NCBI RefSeq assembly: GCF_018342475.1
Contig: NZ_JAEMUD010000001.1
Location: forward strand, 682,001 to 746,000
Length of the DNA: 64,000 nucleotides
Direction: 5' to 3'
Origin: Parachlamydia sp. AcF125
GTDB taxonomy: Bacteria > Chlamydiota > Chlamydiia > Chlamydiales > Parachlamydiaceae
This document shows, piece after piece, positions 25,142 to 35,731 of the stretch. Below the pieces are notes generated by a model that worked only from the letters and a program-made list of their open reading frames with translations, had not been told where the DNA came from and searched no databases. The position numbers and the translations under genes were made by a program. Each line of letters begins with the position of its first letter. The stretch's first letter is position 1.

Positions 25142-25975
25142 ATGTCCATTATAAAAGCAACCAGTCACTTAGTGACAAACCATGAAAATTGGCACCTTGA
25201 ATATCATGATAAACCTGCGGTTACACTGGCACAAGTTGTGAAAAGATGCTTCCTTTCGGTGTTTATTGTCTCTCCCCTTTTTTTAGCAGTGAGCCCTTTT
25301 CTTCTTCCTCTGGGGATCACAGTTTTTTGCCAGGCAAAAAAAAGACAAAAGAGAACAATGGCGATTTTGGAAGACCCTACCCGTTTAGAAAGTTACAAAA
25401 AAGCAAGACTTGAAAAGTATAAAAATAAAATAGCTATTTTTGAAAAAAAAGCGCTGCCTTTTTTAGAGAAAAACTCTTTGGGGAGTTTGGTAAATTTACC
25501 GACGTATTTTCGAGAATGGGATGAGGATAAAAAGCGAGTTTATTGGAACAAATTTTCGCAGATAAATTTTTATCAAGGATCTCTCTCCCAAAAAAGACTT
25601 AAAGGCGAATTTGAAAGACTTGAAAAAATTCGAAAAAAAATGGCAGCTTTGGAACAGCAAAATCCCATTTTATCGGGTAGTGATAGCAATGAGGCTATTC
25701 AAAAAATTCTGGAACTTAAAGCAGTTAAAAATAATTTTAAGGTAATACAGGCCAAACAAGAGCTTAAATCATATATTTTCTGTATGTTGCCCTTGGGATT
25801 TTTGATGGATCCTAAAGGCAAAGACCGGCCTTTATTTGAAAAAAAGAAAGAACTTTTGCCTCAGTTGCCACTTTTTGATCAGTATGCTGATCTAGTAGAG
25901 GCGCATAATCAGCTTATCGAAAGACATGAATATCTTGTTCCTTTGTTGGCTAAGCCTTTTAAACCTCAAGTTTAA
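25142..25975 (+). CDS. Inc-like hypothetical protein B
   Basis: This 277-residue paralogue of the gene at 23701 has the same N-terminus (MSIIKATSHLVTNHENW), hydrophobic bilobed stretch (about 30-62) and charged helical region, and lacks the internal duplication. It diverges from A after ~residue 155, then converges again at the C-terminal PLFDQYADLVEAHNQLIERH. Its ribosome site (CGGAGGA) comes from the duplicated tail of the rhodanese gene. Function is unknown; membrane insertion into the inclusion is possible. Confidence 0.75.
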   Translation: MSIIKATSHLVTNHENWHLEYHDKPAVTLAQVVKRCFLSVFIVSPLFLAVSPFLLPLGITVFCQAKKRQKRTMAILEDPTRLESYKKARLEKYKNKIAIFEKKALPFLEKNSLGSLVNLPTYFREWDEDKKRVYWNKFSQINFYQGSLSQKRLKGEFERLEKIRKKMAALEQQNPILSGSDSNEAIQKILELKAVKNNFKVIQAKQELKSYIFCMLPLGFLMDPKGKDRPLFEKKKELLPQLPLFDQYADLVEAHNQLIERHEYLVPLLAKPFKPQV

Positions 25976-26294
25976 GAGACCAGCTTTTTACTTGTCCTAC
26001 GGTCTCAATGAGTCCTTTACCTTGGGTTACATAACCACGGGAACATTAGCTAGGCTAAGATTATCAAGTTTTGCTGAAGGCCTGTGCTCGCAAAAAGTGG
26101 AATTTTTTTGTTAAATTGGATGAACCTATCCCTTTTTAGTAAATTTATGAGTATTGATAATAATCGCTTTTATCAAATGGCAATCGTTTTTATAAAAAAG
26201 TTTTAAATTTTCTCTAAATAGATTTCTGCTTTAAAAAGACATGCAAGTTTGTAAAAAGTTTCTATTACTGTTTATAAAATAATAGGATTAAACA
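25976..26294. other. Repeat-associated spacer 2
   Basis: This is homologous to spacer 1. An open frame crosses it (TTGTLARLRLSSFAEGL near 26030-26080, ending at 26114), conserved with spacer 1, so it may be a relic of a further gene. The rhodanese-tail copy (26240-26290) is decayed here with in-frame stops, and the SD is weakened to AATAGGA. Confidence 0.7.
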
Positions 26295-27155
26295 ATGCCG
26301 ATTGTAAGGACAACTAGTCGCCTAGTGACAAACCATGAAAATTGGCAACTTGAGTATCGGAATAAGAGCCGAGTTATCAGTAAAACGAACGCAAGTATTT
26401 CATTTGTGAGAGAATGCGTGATTTCGGCTATTGCTTATCCCATTTTTTTAGTTGGAAGCCTTATTTTTCTTCCTGAAACGCTTTTAGCACGCTATAGGGC
26501 AAGCACAAGGCAAGCGAGAACAATGGCGATTTTGCAAGACAAAGCTTTGTTAGAAAGTTATAAAAACAAAAAACTTGAAAAGCATAAAAATAGGATAGTA
26601 GCGTTGGAAAAATCGGCGTTACCCCTTTTGGCAACAAGATCTCTTTTAACTTTAAAACCGTTGAGTTATTCCAAAAAATGGAGTGGAGATAAAAAACGAG
26701 ATTATTGGAATAAATTTTTAGAGACGGATTTTTATCAAGAGTTCCTCTCCACAAAAAATTTCAACGCTTTTCTATTAGAAAGACTCGAAAAAATCCGCAA
26801 AAAGTTTTCTGTTTTAGATAAGCAAAATGCTGTTTTACCGGATGATAAGAGCGATTCAGCCCTTCAGGAAATCCTACTCCTCAAGGCGATCAAAAATAAG
26901 TTTAAGTTAACCCAGGCACAAAATCATCTCAAAGTGACTTTTTTAAGAATATTGCCGTTTGGATCGATGCTGTATGCTCCAATAAAAGCTTGGTCTTTCT
27001 ATGAAAGAAAGAAAGAACTTTTGCCCCAGTTGCCACTTTTTAATAAGTATGCAGATCTGGTAGAGGCGCATAATCAGCTTATCGAAAGACATGAATATCT
27101 GGTTCCTTTGCTGACTGAGCCTTTTAAACCTCAAACTCAGAGGGCGGGCGGTTAA
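26295..27155 (+). CDS. Inc-like hypothetical protein C
   Basis: This is the most diverged member of the family (286 residues). It keeps the starting motif (TSRLVTNHENWQLEYR), a hydrophobic stretch near residues 36-60 (ECVISAIAYPIFLVGSLIFL), and the conserved C-terminal PLFNKYADLVEAHNQLIERH. The middle has the YKNKKLEKHKNRI and WSGDKKRDYWNKF landmarks, which line up with the A/B repeats. There is no second duplication. Its sequence distance from A and B suggests it is the older product or under diversifying change. Confidence 0.75.
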   Translation: MPIVRTTSRLVTNHENWQLEYRNKSRVISKTNASISFVRECVISAIAYPIFLVGSLIFLPETLLARYRASTRQARTMAILQDKALLESYKNKKLEKHKNRIVALEKSALPLLATRSLLTLKPLSYSKKWSGDKKRDYWNKFLETDFYQEFLSTKNFNAFLLERLEKIRKKFSVLDKQNAVLPDDKSDSALQEILLLKAIKNKFKLTQAQNHLKVTFLRILPFGSMLYAPIKAWSFYERKKELLPQLPLFNKYADLVEAHNQLIERHEYLVPLLTEPFKPQTQRAGG

Positions 27156-27504
27156 TTTTAAGTAATTGATAATTAGATATTTAAAATTACGATTGAGCTT
27201 TTTCATATTCTGTATTAACCTGAGTTTTAAATTGTCTCCTCTCCTCAGTAAAATTATTGGTATAGGCGAAGGAATATCAAGATTACCCCCAAACATAACT
27301 CTTAAAAAATATCGATACAAGTTGAGGAATTGTAGAGAAAGAAATGCACGAGATTAAAGTCAGGGCAATCAAATTCCTTTTCCGCTCAAAAAAGAAAAAA
27401 GCTATTTCCTTCTTTGATGGGATGGGGAGGAATGATAGAAGAACTTCATAGAAGAAGGCGGGACAGTAGAGGCAAATTGGAAAGAATAATTGGAGAAAAA
27501 ATTC
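27156..27504. other. Intergenic region downstream of the Inc-like array
   Basis: This 349-bp AT-rich gap has no convincing gene. Short ORFs here have no ribosome site or recognisable product. It probably contains the promoter of the AMP nucleosidase gene (GGAG at 27492-27495 precedes its ATG). Confidence 0.5.
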
Positions 27505-28344
27505 ATGACCGATAGTGAAGTAACGAACTTTGATAGAGAAGAAGAAGAGATTGCAATAGGCACGTTAGAGAGATATTCCGGATCAGATGCCGCTGAATTT
27601 CAACCCTATCTCCTGTTAACGAATTTTCCTAAATATGTGCAATATTTTGCTTCAAGCCGCGATGTGCCCATCGTGGAAGGATCGATGTTTTCAGTCGCCC
27701 ATTCCCCCAAAGAAAAGGTGAGTATTCTCGATTTTAAGATTGGGTCTCCTGCAGCTGCGTTAATCGTCGATTTATGTGCCCATTTGCCCATTAAAGCAAG
27801 CCTTCTTTTAGGGATGTGTGGAGGATTAAGGCGCCATTATCAAGTGGGAGACTATTTTGTGCCCGTTGCAGGAATTCGTGGGGAAGGAACTTCAGACTTC
27901 TATTTTTCACAAGAAGTGCCAGCTCTTGCAAACTTTCTTGTTCAAAAGGCCGTGACAAATGTCTTGATGGAAGATGGGATTAAATATCATCTTGGAATTA
28001 CCCATACCACAAACAAACGGTTTTGGGAATTTAACGCAGATTTCAAGGCCCGTTTGAATACGACTCGACCTCAAGCCGTTGAAATGGAATGCGCTACTCT
28101 TTTTATGGCAAGCTATTATCACAAGTTACCGCTTGGCGCGTTACTTCTTATTTCAGACCTTCCTTTAAGTCCGAAAGGTATCAAGACTAAAAAGAGCTCC
28201 CAAGATGTTTTTACCAAATATACGGGTGAGCATGTGGAGTTAGGAATAAAGGCTATTGAAGAGTTAGATAACTTACTTAAGTTAGAAGAAAAAGGCGTTT
28301 TTAGAGGTAGAAGGCGCAAATTTGAAAAAACAATTGGCGACTAA
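27505..28344 (+). CDS. amn: AMP nucleosidase, short form
   Basis: This enzyme splits AMP into adenine and ribose 5-phosphate. It is a nucleoside-phosphorylase-superfamily protein that aligns with the C-terminal catalytic half of E. coli Amn: GMCGGLRRHYQVGDY, TTNKRFWEFNADFKARL, AVEMECATLFMASY and the catalytic Asp in LISDLPL. At ~279 residues it lacks the N-terminal regulatory domain of the 480-residue E. coli form. The ORF opens at a TTG at 27490, but the ATG at 27505 has good SD spacing. Its stop codon interleaves with that of mfd on the other strand. A futalosine or other nucleosidase activity is an alternative. Confidence 0.85.
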   Translation: MTDSEVTNFDREEEEIAIGTLERYSGSDAAEFQPYLLLTNFPKYVQYFASSRDVPIVEGSMFSVAHSPKEKVSILDFKIGSPAAALIVDLCAHLPIKASLLLGMCGGLRRHYQVGDYFVPVAGIRGEGTSDFYFSQEVPALANFLVQKAVTNVLMEDGIKYHLGITHTTNKRFWEFNADFKARLNTTRPQAVEMECATLFMASYYHKLPLGALLLISDLPLSPKGIKTKKSSQDVFTKYTGEHVELGIKAIEELDNLLKLEEKGVFRGRRRKFEKTIGD

Positions 28345-31300
28345 CGCCTAAATTTTTCTTTTTCCCACTTTTCTAGAGCTTGTTTGGTCACTCTTTCAAG
28401 CTCTTCCGCTGTTTTTATTTTCCCTAATAAAATTTTATGGGAAAGAGTGTGTTTCCCTTTTTTCCATTCAATAGACAGGGCAAGCTTATCAAATTTTAAT
28501 AAGAGATAACCTCGCTGCGAAGCAAATACACGAATACGTGTAAGCGCTAGCAGCCACTGAACCTGAGTAGGTAGCGGGCCAAACCGATCTTTTAGCTCTT
28601 GTTCGATAAGCTCCACATCACTTAAGGCAAGCGCTTCGCCTAAACGTTGATAAATTTCCATGCGTAGGCTGACTTCATTAACATAATCTTCTGGAAGGCA
28701 AGCATCATAGTGAAATTCAAGCTTCGTTTCGCATATTCCTGGAGAAAGTTCTCCTTGCAGAGTTTGAACAGTCCTGCGCAAAAGCTTACAGTAAAAATGA
28801 AATCCGATGGCTGCGACATGGCCTGATTGCTCAGTCCCCAATATGTTGCCTGCCCCTCGAATTTCCAAATCATGCATCGCAAGCTTCATCCCTCCTCCAT
28901 AGCCACACGCTTGGGCCAGCGCTTGCAACCTTTTCCGGGCTAAGGAGGGAAGAGAGTTTAAACTGGGGACTAAAAAGTAAGCATAAGCCCGCCTATTCCA
29001 CCGGCCCACACGTCCGCGCAATTGGTATAAATCGGCTAATCCAAATTGATCTGCACGACTGATGAGAATCGTATTTGCATTGGGAATGTCGATCCCGTTT
29101 TCGACAATAGTAGTTGAGACTAAAATATCTGCAGAACCGCTTTTAAAGGCATGGAACACCGCATCGATTTCATCTGCGCTCATTTGGCCGTGTCCTACGA
29201 CCACCCGTGCCTGAGGTAGAAGTTTTTTGATTTTAGCGGCGACTTCAAAAATTGTTTCAACGCGGTTGTGAATGACGAAAGCTTGCCCATCCCGGGACAG
29301 TTCCCGTAGTAGAGAATTTTTGAAAACATGATCGCTTGGTTCTGAAATTACCGTAGTAATAGGCAGACGGTCTTGAGGAGGAGTATTGATGACAGACATA
29401 TCTCTAGCCCCTACAAGAGACATGTAAAGGGTTCTAGGAATGGGAGTGGCAGATAGAGTGAGGCAATCGACACCCATTTTAATTTTTTTTAAATGTTCCT
29501 TGGCCTTCACGCCAAAGCGATGTTCTTCGTCAATAATCAACAAGCCTAAATCGTGAAAGACCACATCTTTGCTAATGAGTCGGTGAGTCCCGATCAAAAT
29601 ATCGATGCTTCCCTTTGCAACCTGTTCCAAGGTTTGCTTAGTTTCTTTAGCCGTACGGAAACGAGAAAGCACCCCAATCCGGACGGGGAAGTTTGACATT
29701 CTTTCTATAAAGCTCTCGTAATGTTGCATAGCCAAGACAGTTGTGGGGACAAGTAGAGCCACTTGTTTATGCCCATCCACAACAGCTTTGAACGCGGCTC
29801 GCATCGCCACTTCAGTTTTACCATATCCTACATCGCCACAAATCAGCCGGTCCATAGTTTTCGCAGATTGCATATCTTCTTTAATATTTGCAATGGCTTG
29901 CAACTGATCTTCTGTTTCTTGATAAGGGAAATCTTTTTCAAAGGCTTGCATATCTGCACTATCGGGTGGGTAAATCGCGCCTACTTCTAAAGAACGGCTA
30001 GCATAAAGTTGCAGCAGATCTTTTGTATATCCCACTATCGCTTCTTCTGTTTTTTCTTTGGTTTTCTTCCAACGGGTACTTCCCAAGGTATGCATACTTG
30101 GAAGTTCGTCGCTGCTTCCAATATATTTAGTGACAAGATGAGCTTGGTTAAGTGGAACGTACAGTTTGCCGTTCTCAGCATATTCAATTAGAAAAAATTC
30201 ACTCAATACTCCATTGTGGTTAAGCTTTTTTTCGATTCCCAAAAATCGACCAATTCCATGGTTGAGATGCACCACCATATCGCCGGGAATAAGATGATAC
30301 GCCTCTGAAGGAGGAGTATGGTAAGTGCTGCGCAGTTTTTGCCGGCGCAATTTATAGCGATGTGACACTTCTGTGAAAGGGATAACTAAGAGCTGTTCTT
30401 GAGGAAGAACCAAACCGCTTGAGAGATAACCCTCTTGGTAAATGGTTTGGAGGGGAAGCTGAATGCTTTTTTGAGCTATTTTTTGTTTAAGGGTATTTTC
30501 CTCCAATTCACTCGCACATAAAAAATGGAGGCTCGCTTCTCTCGGGATATGGGTAAAGCCCTCTAAAATCTCATTCCCCGACACCTCTTGCTCTTCCTCC
30601 CTAAAGGGGAGCAGGTAATCGATTAAAGGGACGAAAGGGGAGAGCCATCGTTTAGCCACTAAATTCTTGTTAAACATGCTAAACGATAAAGCATGCATAG
30701 GCGCATTTTCAGAGTAGAAGCCTTTTTCTTTTGCCTGGTGAAGTTTAACTTCTGTAAGTTCTTCAATAGGTTGCCGGCTCCAGTAAATTTTTTGCAAAGG
30801 CGCGATTTGGTTAAAAAAATTGTCTATGCCTTGAAAAGAGCGTGTCGGTGCCCCGCAAATGTGAATTAAGGAGGAATAACGATCTTCAAGGGCTAAAAGA
30901 TCATCAAAAATGACGATAGTTTGCGGGCCTAAATAGTCTAAAATTGTAGAAAGCTTAGAAGACTGTTGGATCAGCTCCATCTCTTGAGCAGGAGTGATCT
31001 CAATCTGCTCTATAGGTTTAATCGATCTTTGACCAATCGGATCAAACAAGCGAAGCGATTCAAGCTCATCTCCCCAAAATTCGAGACGGAAGGGATCGGG
31101 AGAGGCCACAGGAAAGATATCGATAATTCCTCCTCTGACAGCAAATTCCCCTTTATCAGCAGCTACCGCGGCACGCCGATATCCCATTGCCTGCAGGCGC
31201 TGGATGAGATTTTCGAAGGAGAAGGTTTCCCCTTTTTTTAAAGTCAGATAAAGAGAGTCAAAATTTTGAGGGGGAATTAAGCTTTGAAGACAGGCTTGCA

Positions 31301-31652
31301 AACCGCTAATAATAATGTGTGGTTGCGAAGCTACTGAGACTTGCCGGAGAGCTTTATATCGCTCACCTACAGTATCAGGGCTGGGAGCGATATTTTCTGA
31401 AGGCAAAGTTTCCCAGGCGGGGAATTCCAGGAGAGGGGCCTTAGAAAAGAAAGGAAAGTCATGATACAGACGGCTTTCTTCCTGACTACCCCCTGTTAGA
31501 ATCAAAATATGCTTACCTGTGAGTTGAAGGGCAAAAGAGGCAATCAGAGCTTTAGGAGCATTCCAAAGCTCTTCAATAAGCACTGAATCACCTTGCTGAA
31601 GAGCTTCTTGAAGCTCCAATAGTTTTGGGTGTTTTAGAAGTTGTTCGATCAC
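28341..31652 (-). CDS. mfd: Transcription-repair coupling factor
   Basis: Mfd displaces stalled RNA polymerase and recruits UvrA for transcription-coupled repair. The UvrB-homologous N-terminal module, the RNA-polymerase-interaction domain (VVHLNHGIGRFLGIEKK), the RecG-like translocase with Walker A GDVGYGKTE and DEEH box, motif VI (QLRGRVGR), and the C-terminal TRCF domain are all in place. At 1103 residues it is close to the usual ~1150. It is the downstream partner of alaS, 16 nt away, on the same strand, and ends tail-to-tail with amn, with stop codons overlapping in the tetranucleotide CTAA. Confidence 0.97.
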   Translation of the reverse strand: MIEQLLKHPKLLELQEALQQGDSVLIEELWNAPKALIASFALQLTGKHILILTGGSQEESRLYHDFPFFSKAPLLEFPAWETLPSENIAPSPDTVGERYKALRQVSVASQPHIIISGLQACLQSLIPPQNFDSLYLTLKKGETFSFENLIQRLQAMGYRRAAVAADKGEFAVRGGIIDIFPVASPDPFRLEFWGDELESLRLFDPIGQRSIKPIEQIEITPAQEMELIQQSSKLSTILDYLGPQTIVIFDDLLALEDRYSSLIHICGAPTRSFQGIDNFFNQIAPLQKIYWSRQPIEELTEVKLHQAKEKGFYSENAPMHALSFSMFNKNLVAKRWLSPFVPLIDYLLPFREEEQEVSGNEILEGFTHIPREASLHFLCASELEENTLKQKIAQKSIQLPLQTIYQEGYLSSGLVLPQEQLLVIPFTEVSHRYKLRRQKLRSTYHTPPSEAYHLIPGDMVVHLNHGIGRFLGIEKKLNHNGVLSEFFLIEYAENGKLYVPLNQAHLVTKYIGSSDELPSMHTLGSTRWKKTKEKTEEAIVGYTKDLLQLYASRSLEVGAIYPPDSADMQAFEKDFPYQETEDQLQAIANIKEDMQSAKTMDRLICGDVGYGKTEVAMRAAFKAVVDGHKQVALLVPTTVLAMQHYESFIERMSNFPVRIGVLSRFRTAKETKQTLEQVAKGSIDILIGTHRLISKDVVFHDLGLLIIDEEHRFGVKAKEHLKKIKMGVDCLTLSATPIPRTLYMSLVGARDMSVINTPPQDRLPITTVISEPSDHVFKNSLLRELSRDGQAFVIHNRVETIFEVAAKIKKLLPQARVVVGHGQMSADEIDAVFHAFKSGSADILVSTTIVENGIDIPNANTILISRADQFGLADLYQLRGRVGRWNRRAYAYFLVPSLNSLPSLARKRLQALAQACGYGGGMKLAMHDLEIRGAGNILGTEQSGHVAAIGFHFYCKLLRRTVQTLQGELSPGICETKLEFHYDACLPEDYVNEVSLRMEIYQRLGEALALSDVELIEQELKDRFGPLPTQVQWLLALTRIRVFASQRGYLLLKFDKLALSIEWKKGKHTLSHKILLGKIKTAEELERVTKQALEKWEKEKFRR

Positions 31653-31668
31653 ACGGCCTCTTCACTAT

Positions 31669-34299
31669 TTAGAGCGCTTGTAAAAGCTCTCGGAATTTTG
31701 TTAAAGCCTCTGCAATTTTGTGAGGGGCTTTACCTCCCGCTTGAGCAATGTTGGGCTTCCCCCCACCGGTGCCTTCAATGATCGGGGCGAGTGTTTTGAT
31801 GAGTTGGGAAGCATGGATGCCTTTAGTCACAAGATCATCGCTAACCCGAATGATTAAATGGCATTTATCCCCTTCTGCTACAGCTAAAGCAAGGGTGCCG
31901 GATCCCATTTTAGCTTGCAAAAGTTCAAGAAAATTGCGCAGTTCAGCGGGTGAAATATCTACTTTAGCAATAATAGCCGGAATATGGCGGATCATTTCGA
32001 CTTGTCGCACAAGCTCTGTGAGCATCTCTTCCATCTTTCCTTTTTTCAAATTTTTTATTTCTTGGGCGAGTTGTTTATTCTCTTCAAGCAGTTTCTCGAT
32101 TCTTTCCTGCAATTTCTGAGGCTGAGTTTTCAGCAGTTCTGCTAGAGAATCGACAAACTGTTCGCTATGGCGCGCAAAGCTTTCTGCTTCTTCACCGGTT
32201 ACAGCTTCAATACGGCGCACTCCAGCTGCAATACTGCTTTCTTTAGCAATACGGAATAAACCGATATTTCCTAAAGCAGAGGTGTGAGTTCCCCCACACA
32301 GTTCTTTAGAAAAGTCTGCATCTACAACCCGTACTTTAGCTCCATATTTTTCCCCAAAGAATTGCTTGATATTTGTACATTTTTGGGCCTCATCGTAAGC
32401 TATCTCGTAGGTTTTGACGGGTAGGTTTTGCCTAATTCTTTGATTCACAAGATTTTCAATCTCCTGCACTTCTTGCTTGGTTAAAGGTTTGTGATGGCTA
32501 AAGTCAAAACGTAAACGACCTGGTTCTACCACAGACCCTGCTTGTTTAACGTGTTCTCCGAGCACATGATGAAGAGCCCAATGGAGGAGATGAGTAGCTG
32601 TATGATTATTTTCAATTTTCTGTCTGCGAGGAGAGTTGACGGAGGCTTCAATAAGATCGCCAACTTTTAAATGCCCTTGTACAAGTGTCCCTACATGCGC
32701 AATAACCCCTTGATAAGGAGAAATAGTATTAGCCACTTGAAAGAACACTCCATGGGAATTGAGCAGGGTGCCTGTATCGCCAACTTGGCCACCCATTTCT
32801 GCATAAAAGGGAGTTTGGTTGAGGATGATCATGGCCTCTTGACCAGCGATGATTTGATCGACAAATTGATCGTTAACCACTAGCCCGGTCACAGTTCCCT
32901 TTGAAGTGAGCTGTTGATAGCCTAGAAAAGCAGTGCCTGCATTTGCCTTAATAAAATCGACAAAGATATTAGGCGAGGCAATCTGCTGGGTGGTCTTTTG
33001 TACTTGCCGCGATCTTTCTTTGGCTTCATTTTCTAAGACCTCAAACCGCTCCTTATCAATCCCTAAATTAGCATCGCGGGCAATCAGTTCAATTTCTTCT
33101 AAAGGAAACCCATACGTATCTTTTAATTTGAAAGCATCGTCGCCTGAAATACGCTGATGCATATGTTGGGCACTTTCGATAATTTGATTAAGAATATTTC
33201 CTCCTCGCCGCAGTGTGCGCAGGAAGGCCTCTTCTTCTACCGTTAATATTTCTGCAATTCTTTGTTGCCCCTGTACTAGCTCCTTGTAATCTTCTCCCAT
33301 CGTAGCCACAAGGCGCGGCAAAATATGGGCTAAAAAAGGGGTGTCCATGCCAAGCGAGCGGCCATAACGCACGGCTCGCCTTAAAACCTTGCGCAACACG
33401 TAACCACGATCGACATTGCTCGGTTGAACACCATCTGCAATTGCAAAGGCTAGGCAACGTAGGTGATCGGCAATCACATGGAAGGCGGGAGCTGTTTGTT
33501 TATTGTGGGGTTCGTAGGTCTTGTTAAAGACTTGCTCAGTTTGGGCAATTAATTCTCGCAGGACATCTGTACCAAATACAGAATCCACATCCATTTTCAA
33601 GCCTACCACTCTCTCTATGCCTGCACCTGTATCAATCGACGGTTTAGGGAGAGGGGATAAGCTGCCATCTTCTAGGCGATTAAATTGCATGAATACGAGA
33701 TTCCAAAATTCTAAATATCGCTCGCCGGTGACATCTTCGGAAGGATTATTTGCAGGGCCATATTTAGGCCCTCTATCATAATACAGCTCAGAACAAGGAC
33801 CGCAAGGGCCCACTTCTCCCATGCTCCAAAAGTTATCTTTCTCACCAAAACGAGTAATTTTATTGGCTGGGACATAACGGGTCCAAAGTTCAAAGGCTTC
33901 CTCATCATCTCGGAAGACGGTTGGCCAAATAGACTGAGGGTCAAACCCAAATACTTGGGTGGAAATATCCCAAGCGAATTGAATGGCTTCTGCTTTAAAA
34001 TAATCGCCAAAGGAGAAATTTCCTAACATTTCAAAAAATGTGAGATGGCGGCTTGTATGGCCCACATTTTCTAAGTCGTTGTGTTTGCCTCCTACCCGAA
34101 TACATTTTTGGCTGGTGGTAGCTCGCTGATAATCGCGCGCACTTTTCCCTAGAAAGACATCTTTAAATTGATTCATGCCTGCGTTTGTAAATAAAAGAGT
34201 GGGGTCATCGTGCGGAAAAACAGGGGATGAAGAAATAACACGGTGGCCATGCTCTTTAAAATAATTGAGGAATTGGCGACGGATTCTTTGTGTCTCCAT
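31669..34299 (-). CDS. alaS: Alanyl-tRNA synthetase
   Basis: This is the class II synthetase charging tRNA-Ala, with editing of Ser/Gly. The catalytic core has motif 1 ([19 protein letters not shown]) and [15 protein letters not shown]. The editing domain carries [12 protein letters not shown] and the zinc-type [11 protein letters not shown]. The DHHA1-like C-terminal domain ends with [14 protein letters not shown]. Length is 876, matching the family. It lies upstream of mfd in one likely transcript. Confidence 0.98.
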   Translation of the reverse strand: METQRIRRQFLNYFKEHGHRVISSSPVFPHDDPTLLFTNAGMNQFKDVFLGKSARDYQRATTSQKCIRVGGKHNDLENVGHTSRHLTFFEMLGNFSFGDYFKAEAIQFAWDISTQVFGFDPQSIWPTVFRDDEEAFELWTRYVPANKITRFGEKDNFWSMGEVGPCGPCSELYYDRGPKYGPANNPSEDVTGERYLEFWNLVFMQFNRLEDGSLSPLPKPSIDTGAGIERVVGLKMDVDSVFGTDVLRELIAQTEQVFNKTYEPHNKQTAPAFHVIADHLRCLAFAIADGVQPSNVDRGYVLRKVLRRAVRYGRSLGMDTPFLAHILPRLVATMGEDYKELVQGQQRIAEILTVEEEAFLRTLRRGGNILNQIIESAQHMHQRISGDDAFKLKDTYGFPLEEIELIARDANLGIDKERFEVLENEAKERSRQVQKTTQQIASPNIFVDFIKANAGTAFLGYQQLTSKGTVTGLVVNDQFVDQIIAGQEAMIILNQTPFYAEMGGQVGDTGTLLNSHGVFFQVANTISPYQGVIAHVGTLVQGHLKVGDLIEASVNSPRRQKIENNHTATHLLHWALHHVLGEHVKQAGSVVEPGRLRFDFSHHKPLTKQEVQEIENLVNQRIRQNLPVKTYEIAYDEAQKCTNIKQFFGEKYGAKVRVVDADFSKELCGGTHTSALGNIGLFRIAKESSIAAGVRRIEAVTGEEAESFARHSEQFVDSLAELLKTQPQKLQERIEKLLEENKQLAQEIKNLKKGKMEEMLTELVRQVEMIRHIPAIIAKVDISPAELRNFLELLQAKMGSGTLALAVAEGDKCHLIIRVSDDLVTKGIHASQLIKTLAPIIEGTGGGKPNIAQAGGKAPHKIAEALTKFRELLQAL

Positions 34300-34546
34300 G
34301 AAAAATAGCGTCCTTCGTACAGGGTTAGAGAGAAAAAACTTAAGCGATTAACTTGAATTTCGGGCTTTTTTCGATCAAGAGCGGCTTTTGACTTCGCGAA
34401 CAGGATCCTTCTGCGAGAAGAGCCTACCGTTGGGAATCAAAGCCAGTCTGGATTTCTGCTCCAAAAACACCAAGTTCAGGTTATTAGTATGAGCTTAAAA
34501 GATTTATATTCCAAGAAAAGAATACTGCTTTAGGTTAATTCTTCTG

Positions 34547-35731
34547 TTAAGTGGTGGAGCTTTTTGAAGAACTAAAAATTAATTTGCATCCTCTTAACAG
34601 GGCAGAGAACTTCGGAGGAGTTTCAAAAGGAGAGACAAGCAAAGGACTTGGAGGAGAGCGCAGGGGAGAGGTAGACAGAGCATTTGAAGGTGCCTTAAGA
34701 GAAGAGGTGAGCTGAGGAGCGCTTGCCACTCTGGGGAGGGGGGATAAACGCTGCTGCATGAGCGCTCCTCGGCGAGGAGATTTAGAGGGAAGAATGACCC
34801 ACTCCTTTGGAGGATATCGTTCCGTAGGCGGCACAGCTTTTTCCCAAGGAGGTATTAAGTCAGTAATAAAAGCATCGGGAACAAATTCGGAAAGACCAAT
34901 TCCAACTAGAAAACCAAGTAAACCCGTTTTAACCAAATCGACCATTAACCCTCCAAAGGCAGCTTGAGCTTTTTTGGATGCTTTATTCAGGCTTGCAGCG
35001 TTTTTCAACCCTTTGGATAATGAGGCGATAACCTGATCCACAGTAATAGGTATATTCATGGCTAAAAGGATTGCTTGTACCACCTTTTTATGTTTATTTA
35101 TCTCCTCTAAGAGTTTTTCGCGATTATTCACCAGCATATCCATGGAGCTAGTGGTATGATAAAAAAATTCTCTCACATGATGGCTGTTATGAGGGGGATT
35201 ACAGGAAAAACTTTCCGCAGCCTCTATCATCAACATGCTAAGCTGAAATGAATCTAATAAAATCAAATAAGCACATCGAGCAATCCGCTGTAGGCGAAAA
35301 GAAACCGAATACCCAAATGTTTTGTACCAAACTAAGGTCGAAGGAGAGATATAAGCTTTTTTGGATTGCATAGGCCAGGTGGCTGGATAACGAGGGACGT
35401 AATGTCCCTTAAAAGCTAAGACTAATGATTGGTAATGCCTACGAATAGCAGCTTGCTTTTCAATGCAAAGAAAAATGCGATTGGCAATCATAACGGCTTG
35501 TGCGATCCCTCGGATGACAGGGATATTTGCGGCTCCTAAAAAATAGGCCGCATTTCCTGCGGCGAGCGTAGCAAAGTTGTTAGGATCTTTATAGGACTGA
35601 AACCTTTTCCAATAGCACCACCCTCGGTGAATCGTATGTACTACCATAAAAGGTATCCAGATAATAGCTGGGAGAGGACAAAAGGGGGTGGACATTCTGA
35701 GGGTCGTACGAACCAGATCAGAAGCTTGCAT
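34547..35731 (-). CDS. Unrecognised membrane protein with Pro/Ser-rich tail
   Basis: This 394-residue protein is not recognised. Hydrophobic stretches lie at about residues 16-35, 53-85, 155-172 and 265-285 (LLGFLVGIGLSEF), so it may span a membrane several times. The last ~90 residues are Ser/Pro-rich with repeated SPLR/LSPLP-like patches and probably disordered. There is no cleavable signal peptide. Its isolation between housekeeping and effector-like genes, together with the hydrophobic hairpins, suggests an inclusion-membrane protein, a weak inference. Confidence 0.7.
   Translation of the reverse strand: MQASDLVRTTLRMSTPFCPLPAIIWIPFMVVHTIHRGWCYWKRFQSYKDPNNFATLAAGNAAYFLGAANIPVIRGIAQAVMIANRIFLCIEKQAAIRRHYQSLVLAFKGHYVPRYPATWPMQSKKAYISPSTLVWYKTFGYSVSFRLQRIARCAYLILLDSFQLSMLMIEAAESFSCNPPHNSHHVREFFYHTTSSMDMLVNNREKLLEEINKHKKVVQAILLAMNIPITVDQVIASLSKGLKNAASLNKASKKAQAAFGGLMVDLVKTGLLGFLVGIGLSEFVPDAFITDLIPPWEKAVPPTERYPPKEWVILPSKSPRRGALMQQRLSPLPRVASAPQLTSSLKAPSNALSTSPLRSPPSPLLVSPFETPPKFSALLRGCKLIFSSSKSSTT

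Larger units (their letters stand above)
23641..27155 (+). repeat. Tandem triplication of an Inc-like gene family with flanks
   Basis: Three direct copies (starts at 23701, 25142 and 26295) are arrayed head to tail. The unit includes ~260 bp of downstream sequence and ~50 bp upstream, the latter being the 3' end of the rhodanese gene. Copies 1 and 2 are nearly identical over their first ~150 codons; copy 3 is much more diverged, so two duplication events of different age are likely. Confidence 0.9.
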
